Assembly: GCA_938030915.1 (NCBI GenBank)
Contig: CALHIO010000067.1
Span: forward strand, 1 to 6,810
From: an uncultured Gemmatimonadota bacterium
GTDB taxonomy: Bacteria > Gemmatimonadota > Gemmatimonadetes > Longimicrobiales > Gaopeijiaceae
Direction of reading: 5' to 3'
DNA: 6,810 nucleotides
The notes under the pieces were generated by a model. That model saw nothing but the letters and a program-made list of their open reading frames with translations, had not been told where the DNA came from and ran no database searches. This document shows positions 1 through 6,027 of this stretch, in pieces. The position numbers and the translations under genes were made by a program. The number at the start of each line of letters is the position of its first letter. Within the stretch, counting starts at the first letter, position 1.

Positions 1-140
1 GTCCCCATAGCGAGATGCGGTTTTTGTTTGCATGAGCCGAATGGCCATGCGCCGCGCGGTGAAACCGCGCTGAACACCATGTGGTCGGGAAGTCGGATCC
101 ACCGTACTCCTACGATCGCAACACCAAGGGAGCGCAAGTG
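1..140 (+). promoter_or_regulatory. Upstream and leader region of the cold-shock gene
   Basis: This stretch holds no supportable gene. It contains a T-rich run at 21-29 and a perfect 7-bp hairpin at 54-70 (GCGCGGT, loop GAA, ACCGCGC). The hairpin is not followed by a T-run, so it is not a terminator for an upstream gene; it more likely sits in the 5' leader of the csp transcript. Cold-shock genes often carry structured leaders whose folding changes with temperature, which makes a regulatory role plausible but unproven. AAGGGAG at 126-132 serves as the ribosome-binding site for the ATG at 141. I could not pick out a convincing -35/-10 pair. Confidence 0.4.
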
Positions 141-350
141 ATGCGTACCAGAGGCACCGTGAAGTGGTTCAACGATCAGAAGGGCTTCGGCTTTATCACG
201 CCGGAGGATGGTTCCAAGGACTGCTTCGTGCATCACACCGCCATTCAGTCTGAGGGTTTCCGGACTCTCGCTGAGGGCGCGACGGTGGAATTCGATATCG
301 TCCAGGGCGCCAAGGGCCCCGCGGCGGAGAACGTGACCCCGGTCGCGTAA
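141..350 (+). CDS. Cold-shock domain protein, CspA family
   Basis: This is a small single-domain nucleic-acid chaperone of 69 residues, the normal size for the CspA family. It is expected to bind single-stranded RNA or DNA in the cytoplasm and melt secondary structure, helping transcription and translation in the cold or during growth transitions. The cold-shock fold is clear: GTVKWFN at residues 5-11, RNP1 as KGFGFI at 14-19, RNP2 as CFVHH at 28-32, then EGATVEFD at 45-52. RNP2 is slightly unusual in having Cys28 and His32 where Val and Phe/Tyr are commonest. The ATG at 141 is chosen because AAGGGAG lies 8 bases upstream and the protein then begins exactly at the domain; a GTG at 81 in frame would add 20 unrelated residues. 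The gene stands alone, with its own leader and terminator. The exact paralogue (cspA, cspC, etc.) cannot be told from sequence. Confidence 0.96.
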   Translation: MRTRGTVKWFNDQKGFGFITPEDGSKDCFVHHTAIQSEGFRTLAEGATVEFDIVQGAKGPAAENVTPVA

Positions 351-367
351 CTCGAATTCGCTGATTT

Positions 368-405
368 GGCGGGTCATCCTCCTGGTGAGGGTGGCCCGCC
401 TTTTT
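368..405 (+). terminator. Rho-independent terminator after the cold-shock gene
   Basis: The arms at 368-381 and 387-400 form a 14-bp stem with two G-U wobbles and a 5-base loop (CTGGT), followed at once by TTTTT at 401-405. It begins 17 bases after the csp stop codon. The strength and position indicate that the csp transcript ends here and that the following genes need their own promoter. Confidence 0.93.
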
Positions 406-557
406 GCGTTCTGGCGTCTGGCCGCTCGTGCCGCCCTGTGCACGGGTGAGGCCGACGTCCGCGATCGAGCTGCGGTTGGCCCGCTTGCTGCCCGGGATGT
501 CGAGATCGACCTTCGGTCGTTCCTCGCCGCCGTCTGTCGTTCCCGGAGCCCCTCATC
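406..557 (+). other. Intergenic region before the DinB-lipoprotein operon
   Basis: This region follows the csp terminator and should contain the promoter of the four-gene block that begins at 558. I see no well-matched -35/-10 pair. A small 5-bp hairpin (CGACC, TTC, GGTCG) lies at 507-519, and GGAG at 545-548 is the ribosome-binding site for the next gene. No protein-like reading frame could be supported here. Confidence 0.3.
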
Positions 558-1124
558 ATGCACCCCCGCTTTCCGGCCCTCGTGCTGACCCTGCTGGTGG
601 CTTCCTCATGCGCCGTCCCGGATGAGAGGGCGACGGGAGAGGCTGCGGCTGCACAGCTCCAGCTGGACAATCTGATTCGCGTCACGCGCACGCTCCACGA
701 GAAATTCACCGCGCTGGCCGGGGAGATGCCTGATGATGACCTGGCGTGGCGTCCGATGGACGGGGTACGGTCGGCCTCCGAAGTGTACGTCCACGTCGCG
801 GCGGACAACTGGTACGTGCCGGCTCTCCTGGGGTGGGACGCCCCGCCCGAGACCGAGGTCACCGGCGACGTGGAGACGTTCCGGGCCTATCAGTCCAGAG
901 AGATGTCGCGCGAGGACATGCTCGAGGTCCTGGACGCCTCGTTCGACTTCTTCCTCGGCGCCATGGAGGAAAGCGCCGAAGACCTGGATCGTGTGGTCGT
1001 GCTCGGCACGCCGACGACCGTAGGGGATGTGTGGATTCGTGCCGTCGTGCACCTGCACGAGCACCTCGGTCAGAGCATCGCCTACGCGCGCACCAACGAC
1101 GTCGTACCGCCGTGGAGTCGCTGA
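558..1124 (+). CDS. DinB-fold putative lipoprotein
   Basis: The product (188 residues) belongs to the DinB/YfiT four-helix-bundle superfamily, whose members often hold a metal through three histidines and include thiol S-transferases and many proteins of unknown job. The signal region at residues 1-18 ends in LVASSC, so Cys18 is a plausible lipidation site and the protein is probably envelope-anchored. Ala at -3 is a less common lipobox residue, so plain secretion is the alternative. Family signs are the VHVAADN segment with His79 and the C-terminal helix HLHEHLGQSIAYAR with His165, His167 and His169, followed by the usual closing PP (184-185). His79, His165 and His169 are the likely metal ligands. 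No other cysteine is present. GGAG at 545-548, 9 bases before the ATG, supports the start. It is the first gene of an overlapping block and its last 13 bases are shared with mmuM. The substrate is unknown. Confidence 0.85.
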   Translation: MHPRFPALVLTLLVASSCAVPDERATGEAAAAQLQLDNLIRVTRTLHEKFTALAGEMPDDDLAWRPMDGVRSASEVYVHVAADNWYVPALLGWDAPPETEVTGDVETFRAYQSREMSREDMLEVLDASFDFFLGAMEESAEDLDRVVVLGTPTTVGDVWIRAVVHLHEHLGQSIAYARTNDVVPPWSR

Positions 1125-2053
1125 GCCGGAACCCGTTCGGCCCGCTTCTCGACGCTCACGGGCTGGTCGTCCTCGACGGTGGACTCGCGACGGCTCTGGA
1201 GGGTGAGGGGCATGCCCTGACGGACGAACTCTGGTCGGCTCGGCTGCTGCGAGACGACCCGGGGGCGATCACGTCGATCCACCGACGGTATCTCGAGGCG
1301 GGCGCGGACTGCCTGACGACCGCGAGCTACCAGGCGTCGTACGCCGGGTTCGCGGCGGCCGGGATCGGCCGGTCGGAAGCAGCCAAACTTCTGCTGCGTT
1401 CCACCCGGCTGGCACGTGGGGCGATCGAGTCCCACCAGCGGGAGGGTCCGGGGGCGCTGGTCGCCGCGAGCATCGGCCCGTATGCGGCGTATCTCGCCGA
1501 TGGCTCGGAGTACACGGGCCGTTACGACGCGACGCGCTCCGAGATCGAGGCGTTCCATGGTGAGCGGTGGGACGTGCTCGCCTCGAGCGCCCCCGACGTG
1601 ATGGCGTGCGAAACGATTCCGAACGGCGTGGAAGCCGAAGCTCTGCTCGAGGTCCTTGCCGGCGAACGACGTTTCTGGGCGTGGTTCAGCTTCTGTTGCG
1701 GCGACGAAGGTCACCTCTGGGACGGGACCCCGATCGAACGGGTCGTCGAGGCGTGTGACGCTGCCGAGCGCGTGGCGGCTGTGGGGGTGAATTGCACGGC
1801 GCCTCATCTCGTCCCGAGCCTCGTCGCTCGGATTCGTGCGGTGACCGACCTTCCGATCCTCGTCTATCCGAATTCGGGCGAGCGGTACGTGGCCTCGTCA
1901 CGGACGTGGCGTGGGACCGACGAGCCGTGGATGACGGCCATCGAGCGATCCATCCGTGCCGGAGCGACGATCGTGGGAGGATGTTGCCGCATCGGACCGG
2001 ATCGGATTGCCGAGTTGCGAGCAAGGGTCGACCGCGGAGATTGGTCGACGTGA
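1112..2053 (+). CDS. mmuM: Homocysteine S-methyltransferase
   Basis: The enzyme transfers a methyl group from S-methylmethionine (or S-adenosylmethionine) to homocysteine, giving methionine, in the cytoplasm. The 313-residue length matches MmuM-type enzymes. Matches to E. coli MmuM as I recall it run throughout: LDGGLATALE (21-30), TTASYQASYAGF (69-80), GPYAAYLADGSEYTG (122-136), ACETIPN (165-171), VYPNSGE (251-257) and GGCC (289-292). Cys228 in GVNC and the pair Cys291-Cys292 are the expected zinc ligands that activate the homocysteine thiol. The start is taken as GTG at 1112, because the family's N-terminal NPF-like segment follows directly and no ATG lies nearby. No good Shine-Dalgarno is visible, and the start lies inside the end of the DinB gene (13-base overlap), which suggests translational coupling. 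There is no S-methylmethionine permease gene (mmuP) beside it, so the natural methyl donor and source are open. Confidence 0.95.
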   Translation: MESLSRNPFGPLLDAHGLVVLDGGLATALEGEGHALTDELWSARLLRDDPGAITSIHRRYLEAGADCLTTASYQASYAGFAAAGIGRSEAAKLLLRSTRLARGAIESHQREGPGALVAASIGPYAAYLADGSEYTGRYDATRSEIEAFHGERWDVLASSAPDVMACETIPNGVEAEALLEVLAGERRFWAWFSFCCGDEGHLWDGTPIERVVEACDAAERVAAVGVNCTAPHLVPSLVARIRAVTDLPILVYPNSGERYVASSRTWRGTDEPWMTAIERSIRAGATIVGGCCRIGPDRIAELRARVDRGDWST

Positions 2054-2397
2054 GCGAACATCTCTCCGAGGAACAGGTCGCGGACCTTCGGCACGAGCTC
2101 GAGCGTCAGCTCGCCCGGCTCGAGAAGAGCATGAAGGTCACGGACGAGGCGCTACGAACGGTCGAGCTCGATCAGACGGCCGTGGGGCGCCTGTCCCGCA
2201 TGGACTCGCTGCAGAATCAGAGCCTGTCCAGAGGGCTGCGCGAGCGAGAGGTCGTGCGGCTGTCGCAGATCCGGGACGCCCTGATGCGGGTCGAGAACGG
2301 AAGCTACGGGACGTGTACCGTGTGCGACGGCACGATCCCCTTCGAGCGGCTCTTCGTGTTCCCGGAAGCCCCCGAGTGCGCCGACTGTGTCGGCTGA
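2050..2397 (+). CDS. Short DksA/TraR-family zinc-finger protein
   Basis: The product (115 residues) is a DksA/TraR-type protein. Such proteins insert a coiled coil into the RNA polymerase secondary channel and alter promoter response, often with ppGpp. The N-terminal part (about 4-82) is strongly charged and helical, as for a coiled-coil hairpin, with a turn around LDQTAVGRLSRMD (40-52). The C-terminal zinc finger has all four cysteines: Cys89, Cys92, Cys110 and Cys113, inside YGTCTVCDGTIPFERL and CADC. It lies between TraR (about 73) and DksA (about 151) in length. The DxxDxA acidic tip of E. coli DksA is not present; the tip-like turn has only Asp41 and Asp52, so activity on polymerase may differ. 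GTG at 2050 is chosen because GGAG (2036-2039) lies 10 bases upstream and the start overlaps the mmuM stop as GTGA. The targets cannot be inferred. Confidence 0.92.
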   Translation: MSEHLSEEQVADLRHELERQLARLEKSMKVTDEALRTVELDQTAVGRLSRMDSLQNQSLSRGLREREVVRLSQIRDALMRVENGSYGTCTVCDGTIPFERLFVFPEAPECADCVG

Positions 2398-3259
2398 GCG
2401 GGACCACTTCGACGCGCGGACCGCCACGGCGGCCGCCGTGGTCGCGTGGAGTTCGGCGATCGCGTTCCACCAGGTGGGTCATGCGCTGGTCGCCAACGCG
2501 TTCGGTGTCCCGCTCGAGGCTGTGACCGCGCTCGGCGTCACAGGCCGATGGGGTGCCCTGCGCATGGCGGGAACGCTTCTGACGAGCGTGTCCGGCACGG
2601 CGGCGAATGTGCTGCTGATGGCGTGTGCCTGGTTCGTGATGCGGTCCTCCGACGGGCCTGGGTTGAGAGGGGTGCTGGGGTGGCTCCTCTTCGTCTCGAG
2701 CGGCTGGATCGTCGCTGGCCACCTGGTGCTCTCCCCCGTCCTCGGGGCGGGTGACTGGATGACTGTGGTCGACCTCTTCGCCAACCGCGGACCTCTCCGG
2801 GTCAGCGCCTTCGTAACGGGTGTCTTCGTGTGTGGTGTTCTGTGGAAGGCTACGCACGAGCGACTCGCGTACGTCGTCGGTGGTGGGCTCTCGGCCACAC
2901 GGGTCGAGGTCGCTCGTCGACTGACGCGGGCCGCATGGGCCACGGCTGCCGCGCTGGCAGCAGGAGTCGGGGTGGTGACGGGTGGGTGGGGTCCTTCGGA
3001 CGCGATGCTGCAGCACAACGGCGTCGTCTTGCCGGAGTCGGCTCCCGCCGCCGTCGTGGCGGGGTGCCTGGCGGCCCTGATCGGCTATGCGCTCGTGGCA
3101 CTGCCGATCGTCCTCGCCCCTCGGATGGTCGAGGAGCGGCCGGTACCGGGGCCGCCGCTTTCTCTGCCGCGGAGTCCTGCCCTCATCGTCGCGGCGTTCG
3201 TGACTCTGACGCTCGTCGTGGGGATCCTGGGCCCCGGGCTTCGGGTCGGTCCGGTGTAG
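2387..3259 (+). CDS. Polytopic membrane protein resembling M50 site-2 protease, altered active site
   Basis: The product (290 residues) is very hydrophobic, with about six or seven likely membrane segments near 16-38, 62-86, 95-118, 138-155, 181-198, 222-245 and 264-284. The order of motifs recalls the M50 intramembrane zinc proteases: HQVGHALVANAFGV at 28-41 in the place of HExxH, then GTAAN at 70-74 like the family's GPxxN, then GAGDW at 120-124 as a possible third-ligand Asp. The catalytic Glu of HExxH is Gln29 (codon CAG), so both histidines remain but the general base is missing. A non-proteolytic or regulatory role is therefore likely if the family call is right. GTG at 2387 starts it 11 bases inside the DksA-like gene, with only a weak purine stretch before it, suggesting coupled translation. 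The alternative is a lineage-specific membrane protein with a chance match. The homology call is tentative; the coding call is firm. Confidence 0.72.
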   Translation: MSAERDHFDARTATAAAVVAWSSAIAFHQVGHALVANAFGVPLEAVTALGVTGRWGALRMAGTLLTSVSGTAANVLLMACAWFVMRSSDGPGLRGVLGWLLFVSSGWIVAGHLVLSPVLGAGDWMTVVDLFANRGPLRVSAFVTGVFVCGVLWKATHERLAYVVGGGLSATRVEVARRLTRAAWATAAALAAGVGVVTGGWGPSDAMLQHNGVVLPESAPAAVVAGCLAALIGYALVALPIVLAPRMVEERPVPGPPLSLPRSPALIVAAFVTLTLVVGILGPGLRVGPV

Positions 3260-3295
3260 AGATCTCGCCATCCGGTGAGTGCCCGCTTGTCCGGT
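3250..3295 (+). repeat. Three direct TCCGGT copies upstream of the M14 gene
   Basis: TCCGGT occurs at 3250-3255, 3271-3276 and 3290-3295, on the same strand and starting 21 and 19 bases apart, close to two helical turns each. The first copy lies in the 3' end of the membrane-protein gene and the other two in the 92-base gap before the M14 gene. This could be an operator array for a protein binding one DNA face, but GC-rich DNA yields such hexamers by chance. The gap holds no clear promoter; TTGTCC (3288-3293) with TACGCT (3310-3315), 16 bases apart, is only a poor candidate. Confidence 0.3.
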
Positions 3296-3351
3296 CTACG
3301 GCACTTCTCTACGCTGTCCGCTCCGTCGCATGCGCCCTTTCGGAGATGTTG

Positions 3352-6003
3352 ATGATGTATGCCCTGAACGGTACCTCCACACGCACTCGCACACGCACGA
3401 CCGTGATCTGTGCCGCCCTGGCGTTTCTCGCGGTTCCCGGTGTCGTCCAGGCGCAGAACGTGGGTGCCCCGGACGCGATCCCGTCTCCCGAAGAGTTCTT
3501 CGGTCACGCGATGGGGGCGGACCGCCAGCTCGCGAACTGGGATCGACTCGTCGACTACTATCGGATGCTCGGGGAGGCGAGTGATCGCATCGTCGTGGAA
3601 GAGGTCGGTCAGTCGACGCTCGGCAATCCGTTCCTCGTCATCTATGTCTCCTCTCCCGAGAACCTGGCGAACCGGGACGAGATCCAGCGGATGAACGACG
3701 TGCTGTCCGATCCGCGCGGTCACTCCCAGACCGAGGTCGACAACGCGGTCGAGAATGGGAAGGTGGTTTTCGTTCAGGCGTACGCACTGCATTCGACGGA
3801 GGTCGCCGGCAGTCAGTCCGCTGCCGAGGTCATGTACCACTTCGCGACGCGCGACGACGAAGAGATGGAACTGATCCTCGATCAGACCTTCTCGATCATC
3901 GTTCCGGGGATGAACCCGGACGGCGTCAACATCGTTACCGACTGGTATGACCAGTGGGTCGGAACCGAGTACGAAGCGGTCGGACTTCCCGAGCTCTACC
4001 ACCACTACATCGGCCACGACAACAACCGTGACGCCTTCATGCAGAACACGGTCGAGTCGCAGTACGTGGCGCAGATCCTCTTTCGGGACTGGGTTCCGCA
4101 GGCGTTCATCGATCACCATCAGATGGGGGCGTACACGGCCCGGATCTACCTGCCGCCGTACGCGGAGCCCATCCGCCCGGACGGAGACCCGCTCGTGTGG
4201 CGTGAAATGGCGTGGTACGGCGCTCACATGGCGTACAAGATGGACGAGTACGAGCTCGAGGGTGCGATCGGAGCCGCGATCTACTCCGGGTGGGGCCACT
4301 TCGGCTTTCACTGGATCACCCCGTTCCACAACATCGCAGGGATGCTGACGGAGTCCGCGAGCGCCCGTCTGGCGACACCGCTGTACGTGCATCCGGATCA
4401 GCTCGGCGGCTCGCGGCAGCTTCCGGAGTACGAGATGCAGACGACGTTCCCCAACCCGTGGGAAGGTGGGTGGTGGCGCGTGCGTGACATCGTCGACCGT
4501 CAGGTCGTCGCGACCTTCTCCCCGCTCGAGATCGCGGCCCTGAATCGCGAGATGGTCCTGCGGAACGCCTACAACAAGGCGAGCAGGCAGACAGCACGGG
4601 GCGAGGAGGGGGAGACCAAGGCGTTCATCATTCCCGCCGAGCAGCACGATCCGCTGACCATGCAGAAGATGGTCAACAAGTTGTTCCTGCAGGGGATCAC
4701 GATCGAGCGCGCGACCCGCCAGTTCGAGCACGAAGGCCGCGTATACGATGCGGGCAGCTACGTCGTCTCGCTCGCGCAGCCGAAGCGCGGTGTCATCCGC
4801 TGGCTGCTCGGGAAGACGTACTATCCGGACAACAGCTACACACGGGACCGGGACGGGAATCCGATCCGTCCCTACGACATGACGACGGACAACATCTCGG
4901 AGTTCATGGGCGTGCGTGTCGACCCGGTCGGCTCCTCCGTCGTCGCCGCGCTGACCCGCGTGACGCGCGAGATCGACTCGAGCGGTACGGTCGCGCAGGG
5001 CGCCGGAGGTTACGTGCTCGACGGTCGACTGAACGACGCCTTCGAAGCCGTGAATCGCCTCTTCGCCGCAGGTGCCTCGGTAAGCCGCGCCAGCGCGGAC
5101 GGGGACGGGTTCCGCATGGGTGACTTCCTCGTCGGGCCGGGCGCCGACATGGCGGTCGTGCGGGAGATCGCGGAAGAGACGGGCGTCGACTTCACGTCTC
5201 TGGCGGGAGCTCCCGCGTCGGGCACGTACCCGATCTCTCAGCAGCGCATCGGCCTCTTCCAGCGCTACTACGGTGGAAATATGGACGAGGGCTGGACACG
5301 CTGGCTGCTCGAGGACTTCGAGTTTCCGTACACGACGATCATGGACGAGGAGATCCTCCGGGGCGATCTGCACGAACGTTGGGACGTCATCGTTCTGCCA
5401 AACGATTCACGCGACATGATGGTCGATGGCCGTGACGATCCCGCCGCAGCTCCGCCGGACTATCGCAGTGGCTTCGGGGAGGCCGGGGTAGCGGCGCTCG
5501 ATGAGTTCGTCGAGAACGGAGGGATGCTGGTGACGTTCGCCCAGGCCGGGGACTTGGCGCTCCAGGAGTTGGACGTTCCCGTACGCAACCACGTAGCCGG
5601 TGTCTGGGGCAACGACTTCTGGGCACCCGGAGCGACACTCAGAATCGACGTGGACAACACGCACCCGCTCGCCTTCGGGATGCCGGACCGTGCGCTGGCC
5701 GCCTTCCTCGCCGGTGGTCAGGTGTACGAGACGCGTTCCGGAGCGCAGAGCTCGGATGTGCACCGACTCGCGACGTATCCGGAGCGAGACATTCTGGAGA
5801 GCGGATGGCTCCTCGGAGAACAGACGATCGCCGAAAAGGCCGCGATCGCCGTGGTCAACAAGGGGCAGGGTACGGTGCTCATGCTCGGCTTCCGGGCTCA
5901 GCACCGGGCTCAGACCCACGGGACCTACAAGCTCTTCTTCAACGCACTCATGCAGCAGCCCTCGGTGATGGGCGGCATGGCCGCGGCCGGAGGTGGTGAC
6001 TGA
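3352..6003 (+). CDS. Secreted M14-family zinc carboxypeptidase-like protein with C-terminal amidotransferase-like domain
   Basis: This large exported protein (883 residues) should trim peptides outside the cytoplasmic membrane. A signal peptide at 1-35 has a Thr-Arg-rich n-region, a hydrophobic core and a likely cut after VQA. The M14 domain spans about 45-345: HSTE at 147-150 gives zinc ligands His147 and Glu150; NPDG is at 188-191; Asn225-Arg226 fit the substrate-carboxylate pair; DHHQMG at 254-259 supplies the third His; Glu334 in LTESAS is the probable catalytic base. The set appears complete. A middle region follows, then an alpha/beta part resembling class I glutamine amidotransferases from about residue 633 (RIGLFQRYYGG), with DVIVLPN near 678 and GTVLMLGFRAQHRAQ near the end. 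That part has no cysteine, so it cannot be an amidotransferase. The mature protein has none at all. ATG 3352 has GGAG 6 bases upstream; 3346 (too close) and 3355 (9 bases) are alternatives. The substrate is unknown. Confidence 0.9.
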   Translation: MMYALNGTSTRTRTRTTVICAALAFLAVPGVVQAQNVGAPDAIPSPEEFFGHAMGADRQLANWDRLVDYYRMLGEASDRIVVEEVGQSTLGNPFLVIYVSSPENLANRDEIQRMNDVLSDPRGHSQTEVDNAVENGKVVFVQAYALHSTEVAGSQSAAEVMYHFATRDDEEMELILDQTFSIIVPGMNPDGVNIVTDWYDQWVGTEYEAVGLPELYHHYIGHDNNRDAFMQNTVESQYVAQILFRDWVPQAFIDHHQMGAYTARIYLPPYAEPIRPDGDPLVWREMAWYGAHMAYKMDEYELEGAIGAAIYSGWGHFGFHWITPFHNIAGMLTESASARLATPLYVHPDQLGGSRQLPEYEMQTTFPNPWEGGWWRVRDIVDRQVVATFSPLEIAALNREMVLRNAYNKASRQTARGEEGETKAFIIPAEQHDPLTMQKMVNKLFLQGITIERATRQFEHEGRVYDAGSYVVSLAQPKRGVIRWLLGKTYYPDNSYTRDRDGNPIRPYDMTTDNISEFMGVRVDPVGSSVVAALTRVTREIDSSGTVAQGAGGYVLDGRLNDAFEAVNRLFAAGASVSRASADGDGFRMGDFLVGPGADMAVVREIAEETGVDFTSLAGAPASGTYPISQQRIGLFQRYYGGNMDEGWTRWLLEDFEFPYTTIMDEEILRGDLHERWDVIVLPNDSRDMMVDGRDDPAAAPPDYRSGFGEAGVAALDEFVENGGMLVTFAQAGDLALQELDVPVRNHVAGVWGNDFWAPGATLRIDVDNTHPLAFGMPDRALAAFLAGGQVYETRSGAQSSDVHRLATYPERDILESGWLLGEQTIAEKAAIAVVNKGQGTVLMLGFRAQHRAQTHGTYKLFFNALMQQPSVMGGMAAAGGGD

Positions 6004-6020
6004 CTTCGCGGTGAGCGAAG
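6004..6020. terminator. Hairpin between the convergent M14 and cyclophilin genes
   Basis: A perfect 6-bp stem (CTTCGC at 6004-6009, GCGAAG at 6015-6020) with loop GGTGA starts directly after the M14 stop codon, in the 24-base gap between two convergent genes. Position suggests a two-way transcription stop, but no T-run follows on either strand, so its strength is doubtful. Confidence 0.35.
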
Positions 6021-6027
6021 GGATGCG

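Noticed and set aside
1..29. T-run at 21-29 as the tail of an upstream terminator
   Set aside because: A partner stem is not visible within the window; it may lie upstream, but this cannot be judged here.
81..140. GTG-started 20-residue extension of the cold-shock protein
   Set aside because: The family starts at the domain, and AAGGGAG is correctly placed for the ATG at 141.
374..862. Minus-strand open frame across the csp terminator and the DinB gene
   Set aside because: The translation is Ser/Arg/Gly-rich without motifs, overlaps a terminator and a recognised gene, and has no ribosome-binding site that I could support.
746..1111. Longer N-terminus for the homocysteine methyltransferase
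   Set aside because: The added residues are an out-of-frame reading of the DinB gene, and MmuM-type proteins begin about where the GTG at 1112 places the start.
2138..3271. 377-residue minus-strand open frame opposite the DksA-like and membrane-protein genes
   Set aside because: The sense strand carries recognisable proteins, and the antisense product is biased (Arg, His, Pro, Asp) with no domain.
2830..3345. Upstream extension of the M14 reading frame
   Set aside because: The extension overlaps the membrane-protein gene and is low-complexity Arg/Gly-rich; a clear signal peptide and ribosome-binding site place the start near 3352.
3085..5373. Very long minus-strand open frame (762 residues) opposite the M14 gene
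   Set aside because: It lies antisense to a clearly recognised M14 protein, its translation is Arg/Val/His-rich without family motifs, and long antisense frames are normal in GC-rich DNA.
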